A DNA stretch of 64,000 bases from Chryseobacterium gilvum (GCF_025628965.1 NZ_JAOTEN010000003.1:124001-188000), one strand, 5' to 3'; positions 45,601 to 54,988 are shown, counted from the stretch's first letter. Notes: generated by a model not told the origin, from the letters alone. Program-made: numbers and translations.

Positions 45601-48111
45601 TTATTTATAATCTTCGATTGCTTTATTAAGAGAGTCAATCTGAGAATTGATACTGGAAGCTTTCTGAGGATTCTGCTTCAGCAATTCCATTTTCTTGTTT
45701 AATCCTTCTTTCAGCATCTGAGAAATCATCATTTTCACCTGCGGATTGGCTCCGATCTGACCTTTTGCCTGACCGAGTACTTTTGTAATGGCTTCAGTCG
45801 CTTTTAGATTATCAGAAGTCATAATCCAGTTAAACCCTTCTTCAGCTGATTTTCCCAATTCTGGATTCTGAAACTTTAAAAATGGATAAAATGCCACCAT
45901 CTGAGCAATATTGGACATCTGAGATTCTACTTTATTTTTTACGATGATGGGTAACATCTGTGACAACAATTCTTCTGAAGCGCCGTCTAAATCTACTTTG
46001 TCAGCAAAAGCACCCGCTTTTGAAGGATCTGTGGAAATTATTGCTCCGATGGAATTTCCTTTTACGGAATTAGAAACCGCATTTGCCCCTTTTTCAAAGA
46101 TGGGCATATACTTTTTGTCTTTAGTTTTTGCCAATGCAGCAATTGCAGCCGCTTGTACTAAGGTTTTAGGATCATTGGAAGCCAGTTTTTCAACTTCATT
46201 TCCTAATGCTTTCATTTGCTCGGCATTCGATAGATCCATCAAATCCAGTGCTTTCATTCTTACTCTGAAATATGGGTCTTTCAGAGCAGCAACCAATAAT
46301 TTTATTGCAGTTGGATTTTTTCCAACCTGATCTTTAATTGCGGCTAATGCAGAATACCTACTCTTTAATTCTTTAGAATTGGTAAACTGCATGAAGTTTT
46401 GCTCAGGCGTTTTGGTATCTGTAATTTCTGCCAGCAAAACTCCGTCAGGATTTATGTTAATCAAATCAGGATTTTTTGATGCCTCAAAATCAAACGTATT
46501 TTTTGCCGCTGCATTTACCCAAACCTGATATCTTTTCGGTTTTCCATTATCATACACATCTATGGCTAAAGGAAACTCAAACGGAACCTCCTGAGACTGA
46601 TTAACGGTTACCGTCACCTGCTTCTTAACAGGTTCAAAAGTATAGCTGTAATTTACTTTTGGGTGGCCGCTTCCGAAGTACCATTGATTGAAAAACCAGT
46701 TCAGGTCTTTGCCCGAAACTTTTTCAAAAGATAATCTTAGTTGATGTGCCTCTGCATTTTTATACTCATTGGTTTTAAGATAATCGTTCATTCCTGCAAA
46801 AAAAGCATCATCACCCAGATAATTTCTCAGCATATGAAGAATTCCGCCTCCTTTTTGATAAGTCACCAGATCAAAAACGTCTTCTCTGGAATCATAATTA
46901 AATCGTACAAGGTCTTTTTTAAAATCTGACGGATTGTGAATATACATATTCACATCACTCATCTGGTGATAATCTGCCTGATCTTTTCCGTACTTATATT
47001 CGTTCCAAAGGTATTCTGAATAGTTGGCAAAAGATTCGTTAACGGTAAGGTTGCTCCAGCTTTCCGCGGTTACCAAATCTCCAAACCAGTGGTGAAACAA
47101 TTCGTGGGCAATGGTATCTTCCCACTTGTTTTCGTCAATCAGCTGTCCCGGTTTCTGTAAAATATCGCTTCCGTGAAGTGTTGCCGTCGTGTTTTCCATA
47201 GCGCCGCTTACATAATCTCTCCCGGAAATCTGAGCGTATTTTGCCCACGGATAATCATAGCCTAGTTTTTTGGAAAAAAATTCGATCATTTCCGGTGTAT
47301 TGCCGTAGATCTGTTTTGCGTAAGGTTCGTATTCTTTTTCAATATAATAATCGACCGGAATATTTTTCCATTTGTCTTTCACAATGGCATATTCTCCTAC
47401 TCCCATAAAGAAAAGATAGGTAGAATGTCTTTTATCCATCACCCAATGATCGGTTCTTAAGCCGTTGGATTCTTTTTGAGAATCTTTCAGAATTCCGTTG
47501 GAAAGGGTTACATATTTATCGGGAACAGTCATAAAAATCTCCTGAGTGGTTTTCTGAACTGATTTATCGATCGTTGGAAACCACGCTGAAGAAGATTCGG
47601 TTTCACCCTGTGTCCAGATCTGGGTAGGTTTACCGGCTTCTTTTCCTTGTGCATTGATAAAATATAATCCTTTTGCATCACTGATAGCCGCACTTCCTTC
47701 CTGCTTTACTTCATTGGGACGGGCTGTATATTTAATATAAACCGTATAATCCTGGTTTTTTTGATAGACCTTATCCAGACTAATCTTTAAAACCTCATTT
47801 TTATAGTCATATTTTAAAGGTGATTTTTTGCCGTTGTTGTCTAAAGCGACCTCATGAATCAGCATTCCTTTTGCGTCAAGAATCAGTTCATTGGTCGGAT
47901 AAAAATAAGGTGAAGCCGTTACCCACTCTTCCCCGTTCATCTGTTCTTTCTGATAGTCAAAATTTACCTTGAGCTTGGTATGCTTCAGTTCCGTAACTTT
48001 TGCAGGCGTGGCTCGGTATACTTTTTCTCTTCCTGAAGTTTCGGTTTGTGCCGATACATGTGCGGAAAACAAAGCTCCGAGTACAGCGACAGATAAAATG
48101 ATTTTCTTCAT
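45601..48111 (-). CDS. M1 family metallopeptidase
   Basis: An 836-residue exported aminopeptidase. The signal peptide is cleaved near SAHVSAQ, the exopeptidase motif GAMEN is at 303-307, and the zinc site is HELFHHWFGD (His336, Glu337, His340) with the third ligand in NESFANY (Glu359), which is the 18-residue spacing of M1. A helical, repeat-like C-terminal region (about 560-836) is HEAT-like. It removes N-terminal residues from peptides, likely in the periplasm. The gene follows the small 76-residue protein with a 9-base gap. Confidence 0.92.
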   Translation of the reverse strand: MKKIILSVAVLGALFSAHVSAQTETSGREKVYRATPAKVTELKHTKLKVNFDYQKEQMNGEEWVTASPYFYPTNELILDAKGMLIHEVALDNNGKKSPLKYDYKNEVLKISLDKVYQKNQDYTVYIKYTARPNEVKQEGSAAISDAKGLYFINAQGKEAGKPTQIWTQGETESSSAWFPTIDKSVQKTTQEIFMTVPDKYVTLSNGILKDSQKESNGLRTDHWVMDKRHSTYLFFMGVGEYAIVKDKWKNIPVDYYIEKEYEPYAKQIYGNTPEMIEFFSKKLGYDYPWAKYAQISGRDYVSGAMENTTATLHGSDILQKPGQLIDENKWEDTIAHELFHHWFGDLVTAESWSNLTVNESFANYSEYLWNEYKYGKDQADYHQMSDVNMYIHNPSDFKKDLVRFNYDSREDVFDLVTYQKGGGILHMLRNYLGDDAFFAGMNDYLKTNEYKNAEAHQLRLSFEKVSGKDLNWFFNQWYFGSGHPKVNYSYTFEPVKKQVTVTVNQSQEVPFEFPLAIDVYDNGKPKRYQVWVNAAAKNTFDFEASKNPDLININPDGVLLAEITDTKTPEQNFMQFTNSKELKSRYSALAAIKDQVGKNPTAIKLLVAALKDPYFRVRMKALDLMDLSNAEQMKALGNEVEKLASNDPKTLVQAAAIAALAKTKDKKYMPIFEKGANAVSNSVKGNSIGAIISTDPSKAGAFADKVDLDGASEELLSQMLPIIVKNKVESQMSNIAQMVAFYPFLKFQNPELGKSAEEGFNWIMTSDNLKATEAITKVLGQAKGQIGANPQVKMMISQMLKEGLNKKMELLKQNPQKASSINSQIDSLNKAIEDYK

Positions 48112-48120
48112 TTTTATTAA

Positions 48121-48351
48121 TTATTTTTTAGGATTATTTTTTGTGATGATATCAAAAATATCGTTGACCAATGTTTCGTAATCGCCTTTTTTAAGCTGCT
48201 CTTTGGTTTTGACAAACGCTTTTTTCAGTTCGCTCTCCGGATTTTCATCATCAATGATTTCTACAGAATATACTCCTTTTAACTGGAGAATTGCATTTTG
48301 AAGCAATTCCAGATCGGCTTTTTCTTCGGTATTTATTTTCAGATATTTCAT
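48121..48351 (-). CDS. Small acidic protein between two hydrolases
   Basis: A 76-residue protein with a beta-alpha start (MKYLKINTEEKADLELLQNAI) and a helical, charged C-terminus (EQLKKGDYETLVNDIFDII). It resembles small antitoxin or DUF2683-like proteins, but no toxin gene is adjacent. The start overlaps the serine hydrolase stop by one base and it lies 9 bases before the M1 gene, so all three are one operon. The function is unknown. Confidence 0.6.
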   Translation of the reverse strand: MKYLKINTEEKADLELLQNAILQLKGVYSVEIIDDENPESELKKAFVKTKEQLKKGDYETLVNDIFDIITKNNPKK

Positions 48352-49667
48352 TATTGTTTCGTAAATGTAATGTTATTGGCTCCTTGTGAGAACTGCATTG
48401 TTTTTTTATCGGCATCAAATTTTGTTTTTATTCCTGCCGTTTCAAAGGTAAATTCAGTTTCAGATATTGCTTTTAAAGGAAATGCACCTTGTCCTGTAGC
48501 CTGTCCGTTCAGCATTCCGTTTTCAACAAATATTTTAATATCCAAAGGAAAACCGGGCGCTTTATAATTTCCTTCGTATTTTTTCAATATGCTTTCACTG
48601 ACAGAAATTTCTTTAAAGCCGGGCATTTCAAAGTCTTTTCCTGAAGCAGCATTCATCATTTTCGTTAAGATATCCTGATCATCACCAGAAGATTGATTGG
48701 TAATAAAACTCACGGCGATTTTGGATTCCGGGAAGTAATATATTGCTGAATGGAAACCATCGATTGCTCCTTCATGCCCAAAACCATGATATTGACCAAC
48801 ATTGGCTTTAATTAAACCATATCCGTAATCATCCACAAAATTTTTCATTTGTGTAAGGCTGTTTTTATTGATCAGCTTGCCATTTTCAAGGCCTATGATA
48901 AATTTTAATAAATCTGAAGGGGTTGAGATTACACTTCCTGCCCCGATCGGAACGCTCATATCAGTTTCCGGCAAAGGCTGATAAATCCCTAAAAACTGAT
49001 ATGATTCTGCCTGATTTTTATCAGAATCTATTTTCCCTCCAACTTCTGTTAATGATAGTTTTAAAGGTTTTGATATTTTATTTTTGATTAAATCTGCATA
49101 CGATTGTTTGTACACTTTTTCAAGGATCAATCCTAATAGAATATAGTTTGAATTGCTGTAACTGTACTTTGATCCGGGAAGAAAATCACTCGCGTATTTT
49201 TTGAGGTATGATAATAGCTGATCCTGCGTCTGAGGTTTTGTATAGTAATTTAAGTATTCTGCTTCATCGGTGATATTGTGGATTCCGCTTCTGTGCTGCA
49301 AAAGGTTTTCTATCGTAATTTGGTTTGCGTTTACGATTTCAGGGAAAAAGTCAGACAGTTTTGTCTTGAGCGATAGTTTCTTATCTTCTACCGCTTTCAT
49401 TACCAAAACGGCCGTAAAAGTTTTTGATATGGAACCGATGCGATACTGCGTATTCATATTGGCTTTCTGCTGCTTTTCTGCATCTGCGAAACCGGTTACT
49501 TTTATAAAAGTCGGCTGATCATTATTCGCAAATGCAAAGCTTCCCATTACTTTATGATGGGCATTCAGCGAATCGAGATAATTACTGAATTTTTCTTTTA
49601 CGTTGCCTTGGGAAAATGCCGCTGATGAAAAGCTTACAGCGAAAAGGAAGTAAAGATTTTTGATCAT
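48351..49667 (-). CDS. Serine hydrolase, beta-lactamase family
   Basis: A 438-residue exported protein with a signal peptide (cleavage near AFSQ), the SxxK motif SISK (Ser79 to Lys82), the YxN motif YSN (Tyr170 to Asn172) and an HxG-type HEGAIDG. This is the class C/penicillin-binding protein fold, acting on D-Ala peptides or esters. A beta-rich C-terminal domain of about 90 residues follows. It does not resemble a dedicated resistance beta-lactamase. It is the first gene of the operon with the 76-residue protein and the M1 peptidase. Confidence 0.87.
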   Translation of the reverse strand: MIKNLYFLFAVSFSSAAFSQGNVKEKFSNYLDSLNAHHKVMGSFAFANNDQPTFIKVTGFADAEKQQKANMNTQYRIGSISKTFTAVLVMKAVEDKKLSLKTKLSDFFPEIVNANQITIENLLQHRSGIHNITDEAEYLNYYTKPQTQDQLLSYLKKYASDFLPGSKYSYSNSNYILLGLILEKVYKQSYADLIKNKISKPLKLSLTEVGGKIDSDKNQAESYQFLGIYQPLPETDMSVPIGAGSVISTPSDLLKFIIGLENGKLINKNSLTQMKNFVDDYGYGLIKANVGQYHGFGHEGAIDGFHSAIYYFPESKIAVSFITNQSSGDDQDILTKMMNAASGKDFEMPGFKEISVSESILKKYEGNYKAPGFPLDIKIFVENGMLNGQATGQGAFPLKAISETEFTFETAGIKTKFDADKKTMQFSQGANNITFTKQ

Positions 49668-49756
49668 AACAGAATTTTATGATAAGTTGATGAAACTGCT
49701 GAAAAGTTACAAAAAAAGTGAAGTTTTCACTTCACTTTGATATTATTATCACCGGT

Positions 49757-50551
49757 CTAAACTGCTACAGGAGCTTTAATTCCGGGATGCGGATCGTAAT
49801 TTTCTAAGGTAAAATCTTCGAAGCTAAAACCGAAAATATCTTTGATTTCAGGATTCAGCTTTATTGTAGGAAGTGGTTTCGGATCTCGTCCCAACTGTTT
49901 TTCTACCTGCTCAAAATGATTGTTATAGATATGAACATCTCCGAAACTGTGAATGTAATCCCCCACTTTAAGATCGCAAACCTGTGCAACCATCATCAGT
50001 AACAGTGCATAACTTGCAATGTTAAACGGAACTCCCAGAAAAACATCGGCGCTTCTCTGGTAGAGCTGCAAAGATAGTTTTCCGTCTGCCACATAAAACT
50101 GAAACAAGGCGTGACAAGGCGCTAAAGCCATATTCGGAATTTCGGCAACGTTCCAAGCGGAAACGATAAGCCTTCTGGAATCCGGATTTTTTTTAATCTG
50201 ATCGATTACTTCTGAAATCTGGTCTACCACTTTTCCGTCGGCTCCGCTCCAGCTTCTCCACTGCGCACCGTAAACAGGGCCTAAATCGCCATTTTCATCT
50301 GCCCATTCGTCCCAGATGGATACCCCGTTGTCATTTAAATATTTTACATTGGTATCGCCATTCAGAAACCACAGCAGTTCATAAATAATAGATTTTAAAT
50401 GCACTTTTTTGGTGGTAACCAACGGGAAACCTTCAGACAGGTCATATCTCAGCTGATATCCGAAAATGCTTCTTGTACCGGTTCCGGTGCGGTCGGTTTT
50501 ATCGGTTCCGTGGTCTTTGATATGTTTTAAAAGGTCTAAGTAGTTTTGCAT
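49757..50551 (-). CDS. thyA: Thymidylate synthase
   Basis: A 264-residue enzyme. The catalytic cysteine is in [10 protein letters not shown] (Cys146, the same number as in E. coli), preceded by the phosphate-binding SRRL and followed by [15 protein letters not shown]. It makes dTMP from dUMP with methylene-tetrahydrofolate. The length matches the family. It stands alone on its strand. Confidence 0.96.
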   Translation of the reverse strand: MQNYLDLLKHIKDHGTDKTDRTGTGTRSIFGYQLRYDLSEGFPLVTTKKVHLKSIIYELLWFLNGDTNVKYLNDNGVSIWDEWADENGDLGPVYGAQWRSWSGADGKVVDQISEVIDQIKKNPDSRRLIVSAWNVAEIPNMALAPCHALFQFYVADGKLSLQLYQRSADVFLGVPFNIASYALLLMMVAQVCDLKVGDYIHSFGDVHIYNNHFEQVEKQLGRDPKPLPTIKLNPEIKDIFGFSFEDFTLENYDPHPGIKAPVAV

Positions 50552-50587
50552 GTTTATTTAAGATTATTAAATTTAATAGTTTTCTAA

Positions 50588-50619
50588 AACCCTTCCAGGG
50601 TTTAAACCCTGGAAGGGTT
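50588..50619. repeat. 32-bp perfect palindrome
   Basis: The half-site AACCCTTCCAGGGTTT is followed without a spacer by its exact reverse complement, positions 50588-50619, upstream of thyA and downstream of the cassette 2 regulator. It could act as a terminator-like hairpin or be a dispersed palindromic repeat. Confidence 0.75.
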
Positions 50620-50687
50620 AAAAAAGAATAATAAGTTTAAATATAAATAGAATTTTATTAAAAATGTGCTCTGTATTATAAGAACAT

Positions 50688-51095
50688 TTATTTTTTTAAA
50701 GTATTCTTTAAAGTTTCATTTTCATGCTTCAAAAATTCAATCATCAAATCTTTTTGATGGAGGAGTTCTGTATATAGATTTTTAATTTCTATTAAAGCAT
50801 CTTTATTATTATCAGTATATAAATTATTTACATAGCCATTTCCAGAAGCGTATTCTTCATTGGTATTTGTAATATTAAAAATGTGTCCCTTATCAATTTC
50901 CAATAAATCTAATATTTCTTCTACTTTTATATCTAAAGTTTCTGGTAATAATTTCAGTTTATCAATTTCAAGGTTTCTTTGACCCTATTCTACTCTCCCA
51001 TAAGTGGTTACATCCATTCCTAACAAATCTGCCACTTCCTGTTTTGAAAGTTTTTTTGAGGTTCGCATGGTAAATAATTTATCTGAAAGTTTCAT
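50688..51095 (-). pseudogene. XRE/HTH regulator of cassette 2 with a nonsense codon
   Basis: From the ATG at 51095 the frame encodes a 135-residue regulator with an XRE HTH (KLSKQEVADLLGMDVTTYGRVE), then an amber TAG at 50987-50985 in place of the residue after Glu36. The remainder is intact: GQRNLEIDKLKLL, an Asn/Gly-rich linker (TNTNEEYASGNGYVNN) and a coiled coil (LHQKDLMIEFLKHENETLK). One base change would make a sense codon. Its layout equals the cassette 1 and 3 regulators, and it is divergent from the frameshifted peptide gene. Confidence 0.85.
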
Positions 51096-51165
51096 TGCTA
51101 TTTTTATTGCAAATATAGTTTCTTTTTGAAATTTCTATATCCTGATCATTATAAAATTTAAATTG

Positions 51166-51198
51166 TTCAAAATTGAATGTAAGTTATTCAAATTTGAA
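51166..51198. promoter_or_regulatory. Operator-like palindromes of cassette 2
   Basis: TTCAAAATTGAA (51166-51177) and TTCAAATTTGAA (51187-51198) have centres 21 bases apart, two helical turns. The second ends immediately before the peptide promoter's TTG. The core TCAAAATTGA also occurs twice in the cassette 3 gap. Confidence 0.6.
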
Positions 51199-51229
51199 TT
51201 GCATTCCAATCCCTAACTGTATATATTTG
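51199..51229 (+). promoter_or_regulatory. Promoter of the cassette 2 peptide gene
   Basis: TTG at 51199-51201, a 20-base spacer and TATATTTG at 51222-51229 match the Bacteroidota consensus. The peptide ATG is 27 bases further on. Confidence 0.65.
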
Positions 51230-51256
51230 CATTGCAAACAAATTAAAAATTACACG

Positions 51257-51444
51257 ATGAGAAATCTGAAAAACTTTCAAGAAATGATTTAAAAGTAATT
51301 TCTGGAAGAGGCCCTCAAAATCCCACAAGTGAAATTGGCGAAGTAAAAGCATGTACAAAATGTCCTTCTGGTGTAACATCCTGTTATACAGATCCTGAAG
51401 GAGATTATAATACAGCATTAAGAATGGCTAAATCCCTTTGTTAA
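51257..51444 (+). pseudogene. Leader-type peptide precursor, frameshifted (cassette 2)
   Basis: The ATG at 51257 gives only 11 residues before a stop because a run of six A is now five, near 51270. With the missing A restored the product has 62 residues: MRNLKKLSRNDLKVISG, a leader like the KKLSRxxLKxIxG(G) leaders of Bacteroidota bacteriocin/RiPP-type peptides, then RGPQNPTSEIGEV and a core with CTKCPSGVTSC and a final Cys. The second frame is intact to the stop at 51442-51444. Loss of function, slippage or a sequencing error are all possible. Confidence 0.75.
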
Positions 51445-51501
51445 AATTATTATATGGGATGAATTTTAAATTCATCCTATATTTATGTAACATATTTACT
51501 T

Positions 51502-52323
51502 ATGAAGAATATACTTATTATAATTATTACGCTAATGTATTGCGGATTATCTGCACAAAATTACAGAGCTACATATAATTTTGAATATAAGAGAGACTCA
51601 TTATCTAAAGATAAAATCAGAAAAAATATGACTTTAGATATTTTTGAGAATTATACTAAGTTCTACTTTGAAAAATTATTATCATTAGATTCTTTAAAAA
51701 GAAAAAATCTTAATGTAAGCTTTTCATCGCCACTTCAACAGATTGTAAAAAGAAAAAGAAATACAGTTCAAAATCAAAATTTTGTGAGTGTCGATGATAT
51801 ATATTATTCTTTTTTTACAGAAGATATAATAAAATGGAAAGTAACCGACAGTATAAAGATTTTTGATCAATACAAAGTACAAAAAGCCGTTGCTTATTGG
51901 AGTGGAAGAAATTGGAAAGCATGGTTTTGTTCAGAAATTCCTTTACCTGAAGGTCCTTATAAATTTACTGGATTACCTGGACTTATCATTAAGCTTGAAG
52001 ATGATAAAAATAATTTTGCCTACACGTTAACATCTTTAAAAAAAATTTCTAAAACTGATGAGACGAAAAATATTGTAGAAAAAAACCTTGGAATTACTCC
52101 AATACAAATAACATCTCAAAAGTATAAGAAATTACTGATGAACGCTTATAATAATCCGTTTGAAGAATATAAAACCATGAAACAGGGAACTTGGGTTTTA
52201 GATCTATTTGATAAACAAATAAACACTATAGAAGGACTAAAAGATATAACGAAAGAATATCAGGAAGATATTAGAAAAAACTACAATCCCATTGAGATAG
52301 ATCAAGCTGTTCATTATAAATAG
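51502..52323 (+). CDS. GLPGLI family protein (cassette 2)
   Basis: A 273-residue exported protein with a signal peptide (cleavage near CGLSAQ) and the exact family motif GLPGLI at 157-162 in PLPEGPYKFTGLPGLIIKL. The middle is beta-rich and the tail is helical. It is intact although both of its cassette neighbours carry mutations. It lies 57 bases after the peptide gene on the same strand. The function of the family is unknown. Confidence 0.9.
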   Translation: MKNILIIIITLMYCGLSAQNYRATYNFEYKRDSLSKDKIRKNMTLDIFENYTKFYFEKLLSLDSLKRKNLNVSFSSPLQQIVKRKRNTVQNQNFVSVDDIYYSFFTEDIIKWKVTDSIKIFDQYKVQKAVAYWSGRNWKAWFCSEIPLPEGPYKFTGLPGLIIKLEDDKNNFAYTLTSLKKISKTDETKNIVEKNLGITPIQITSQKYKKLLMNAYNNPFEEYKTMKQGTWVLDLFDKQINTIEGLKDITKEYQEDIRKNYNPIEIDQAVHYK

Positions 52324-52442
52324 TTTATGCTCACTATCAAATCTTATTCATCCTTATTTATGATAACGCCTTTCTATAAATAAAAAAACGAACCGAAGTC
52401 CGTTCTTATAAATATTTCTTTACATTTAAACTGAAGAACAGC

Positions 52443-52895
52443 TTATTCTTCCCATGCAATCGGAACATATACCGTAACATATCCGTCTTCGTCAATCTGC
52501 GCATCAGAAACAGTTCCTATTACGCTTCCATATCCAACCCAACCTCCTTGTCCCTGTTGAGCTGAAAACTCATACGTTCCTGCAGGTAATCCTTCAAAAT
52601 ATTGTGGTACCGACTGAAAACCGCTTCCACCATACGTATAATACTCTTCACCAGTTACTGTGTTGGTAGCCACAAAGCCTCCCAGATCATAGCTGCCTGA
52701 AAGTATTTTTGTCCCGTTCTGAGATAACAGACCGAAACGGATATCGTACGTCTGTGTTTTAGCCGTTTGAGATTCTTTTGAATTCTGAGTCTGAGAATGC
52801 TCCTGATTGAAAGCCATGTCGTCATCTGATGAGCATGAAATGACAGCTCCTGAAACCCCAACCAGAAGCAGGGTTTTGAAAATTAATTTTTTCAT
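52443..52895 (-). CDS. Small beta-rich lipoprotein
   Basis: A 150-residue lipoprotein with a lipobox (GAVISC, Cys21), a Ser/Asp/Gln-rich linker to about residue 48 and a compact beta domain (YDIRFGLLSQNG to YVTVYVPIAWEE) rich in Gly, Tyr and Gln. It looks like a single Ig-like or prealbumin-like fold. No family is recognised. It lies convergent to the GLPGLI gene of cassette 2 and is not clearly part of it. Confidence 0.65.
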   Translation of the reverse strand: MKKLIFKTLLLVGVSGAVISCSSDDDMAFNQEHSQTQNSKESQTAKTQTYDIRFGLLSQNGTKILSGSYDLGGFVATNTVTGEEYYTYGGSGFQSVPQYFEGLPAGTYEFSAQQGQGGWVGYGSVIGTVSDAQIDEDGYVTVYVPIAWEE

Positions 52896-52991
52896 AATAA
52901 AATTTTTAATTTGGTTATTTCAAAATTAAGTAATTATTATGAATTGAATAAAAATTAAGAATTAACTAAAAGAAAATTTTACCCTCTGTTT

Positions 52992-53432
52992 TCACCAAAT
53001 TCGTTCCACGGTCTGACTGATATTGTTGATCATAAAAACTTCACCCTTTCCTTTCCCCGACATTGCTTTTGCTAAAGGCGATTCGTTTGACATGGTCATA
53101 ATTTTTCGGTCCTCAAAAATAATTTCACCTAAAGAAACTGATATATAAAACCATCCTTTATCGGTCTCCACCAGCGCTCCGTTCTGAACTTTTTTACACG
53201 GTTCAGTATTTAATTTTTGTAAGATATTCTGTTGGCTTAAACTCTCGTTAAGCTGTCTTTGGATAGTATTTATTTCCTGCTGCAGCATCTCACGGCCCGT
53301 CTCGTACTTATCCCCCATTGAGCTTTTTGTATCATTGCTAGACGACCTCGTTTCGGTGATCAGGTTTTCAAAAAGTCGGATTTTTGTGGAGATTTTATCT
53401 CTCAGGATTTGCAGTATATCTTTTTTATTCAT
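52992..53432 (-). CDS. GreA/GreB-like C-terminal domain protein
   Basis: A 146-residue protein with an N-terminal coiled coil containing SSNDTKSSMGDKYETGREM (about 31-49), the acidic tip region of GreA-type proteins, and a C-terminal FKBP-like domain (GALVETDKGWFYISVSLGEI, SPLAKAMSGKGKGE). This family, often mislabelled 3-oxoacyl-ACP synthase in flavobacteria, may bind RNA polymerase as GreA relatives do. It is shorter than GreA, whose usual length is about 158. Confidence 0.72.
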   Translation of the reverse strand: MNKKDILQILRDKISTKIRLFENLITETRSSSNDTKSSMGDKYETGREMLQQEINTIQRQLNESLSQQNILQKLNTEPCKKVQNGALVETDKGWFYISVSLGEIIFEDRKIMTMSNESPLAKAMSGKGKGEVFMINNISQTVERIW

Positions 53433-53504
53433 TTTTCAAAGTGATCTATTGATCTGTAAAATTAAATATAAGTTGCAGACCAGATCGTATTTAGACTTTA
53501 AATT

Positions 53505-53555
53505 TTGGCTGAAGCCAACTTCTGATTTTAAATCGAAAGCGGGCTAAAGCCCGCT
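53505..53555. repeat. Two short inverted repeats of the GGCT-AGCC type
   Basis: TTGGCT-GA-AGCCAA (53505-53518) and AGCGGGCT-AA-AGCCCGCT (53538-53555) lie 19 bases apart between the GreA-like gene and the amylase gene. They are short palindromes of a kind often dispersed in Chryseobacterium-type genomes. They could form mRNA hairpins. Confidence 0.6.
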
Positions 53556-53592
53556 CCTATTGATATTTTAAAGTATGTTTTTACTACTCAAT

Positions 53593-54939
53593 TTACTTTT
53601 CAAAAACTGCAAAATCCGAGACTTTAAAATGAAAGTCCTTACCATCATTGAAATTACGTTTTGTATTATCAAAAATATTTTTGAAATCTCCGGTTACATT
53701 TTCATCCTGAATGGTAAAGTTCACAGGCTCTTTTGACATATTAAGAACAACAAGAACCTCATCTTTACCATTTTTTCTTAGATAGGCAAGAATTTTATCA
53801 TTTGCGGAGGTGTTGAGCATGTAGGTTGTGACGTTGGGATCTCCGCCTCTTAAGGCCGGGTTTGACGATTTTAAATTCAATAAAGTTTTATAAAAATCAG
53901 CCATTTGATATTGGCCATTCCATTGTATAACGTCTTTTTCAAAAAACTCCAGTCTTTTCAGATTGGGAAGTTCCTGGCCGGAATACAGAAGCGGAATCCC
54001 GTTCCAGGTTGCCGAAAATACAGCCATTGGTTTTGTAATCGCACCATATTTTTCATATTCTGTACCATTCCAGGAGTTTTCGTCATGATTGGTGGTAAAC
54101 CAAGCTCTCATAGAAGCATCTCCGATTTGGGAATATTGGTTTAAAAGATCTTTCAATTCCTGCAGGGGTTCATTTTTCTGATAATAATCAGCCGATTTGT
54201 GCATCCATTTCCAGGAGTAGCTTGCGTCGAAAACTTTACCGTATTCCGGGCTTTCCAACTCATCAAACTCACCGATCCAGAAAAGGGGTTTCAATTTCTC
54301 TACTTCGGGTCTTGCCTGTTGCCAGAAATCAACTTCAACCCAGGAAGCAAGATCGCATCGGAAACCGTCTATATTGGTTTCTTTTACCCAGAATTTCATA
54401 GCGTCGATCATGGCTTTTCTCATCTCCTGGTTTTTATAGTCGAGTTCGATAATATCATCCATTCCTGATGCGATATGGAATTTTCCGTCGGGATCTTTCA
54501 GATAAAAATCGGGATGCGTTTTTGTCCAGACATGATCCCATCCGGTATGGTTGGCAACCCAGTCTATAATGACATGAAAGCCAAGTCTGTGCGCTTCTGC
54601 GACCATATGTTTGAAATCGTCCATCGTGCCGAATTCCGGGTTGATCGAGGTGTAGTCTGCTGCTGCATACTGACTTCCCAGGCTTCCTTTTTTATTTTGC
54701 TGGGCAATAGGCGTTACCGGCATAAACCATAAGGTTTTTACACCCATGTTTTTCAGTCTTGGCATTTCTTTTTCAAATGCTTTAAAAGTGCCTTCCTGAG
54801 AATATTGCCTTAAATTTACTTCATAAATATTGGTAGAATGCTTCCATTCCTGAGGTAGAGTCATAGTTTTAGCGGTATTTTGAGTAGTGCAGGATAAGAT
54901 TCCCAACCCTACGATTGCGAGCAGGATTATTTTTTTCAT
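53593..54939 (-). CDS. GH13 alpha-amylase family lipoprotein
   Basis: A 448-residue lipoprotein (lipobox GILSC, Cys17) with a GH13 TIM barrel. The conserved regions are present: DWVANH (126-131), GFRCD with nucleophile Asp196, the general acid in WIGEFDE (Glu224) and TNHDE (His285 and Asp286). It should hydrolyse alpha-glucan or a related oligosaccharide at the cell surface or in the periplasm. No SusC/SusD pair is beside it. The length is short for amylases and the C-terminal domain is a small beta sandwich. Confidence 0.9.
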   Translation of the reverse strand: MKKIILLAIVGLGILSCTTQNTAKTMTLPQEWKHSTNIYEVNLRQYSQEGTFKAFEKEMPRLKNMGVKTLWFMPVTPIAQQNKKGSLGSQYAAADYTSINPEFGTMDDFKHMVAEAHRLGFHVIIDWVANHTGWDHVWTKTHPDFYLKDPDGKFHIASGMDDIIELDYKNQEMRKAMIDAMKFWVKETNIDGFRCDLASWVEVDFWQQARPEVEKLKPLFWIGEFDELESPEYGKVFDASYSWKWMHKSADYYQKNEPLQELKDLLNQYSQIGDASMRAWFTTNHDENSWNGTEYEKYGAITKPMAVFSATWNGIPLLYSGQELPNLKRLEFFEKDVIQWNGQYQMADFYKTLLNLKSSNPALRGGDPNVTTYMLNTSANDKILAYLRKNGKDEVLVVLNMSKEPVNFTIQDENVTGDFKNIFDNTKRNFNDGKDFHFKVSDFAVFEK

Positions 54940-54988
54940 TCATTAAATTTTAACAAAAGTAAGAATTGTATTTTAATCTTCCGCACAT

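Noticed and set aside
48121..48351. Antitoxin of a toxin-antitoxin pair
   Set aside because: The size fits, but both neighbours are large hydrolases and no toxin-like frame is present.
48351..49667. Antibiotic-resistance beta-lactamase
   Set aside because: The sequence has SxxK and YSN but is a general serine hydrolase with an extra C-terminal domain, in an operon with a peptidase.
52324..52442. Short hairpin AACGA...TCGTT-like after the GLPGLI gene of cassette 2
   Set aside because: The pairing is weak and imperfect, so I did not call a terminator.
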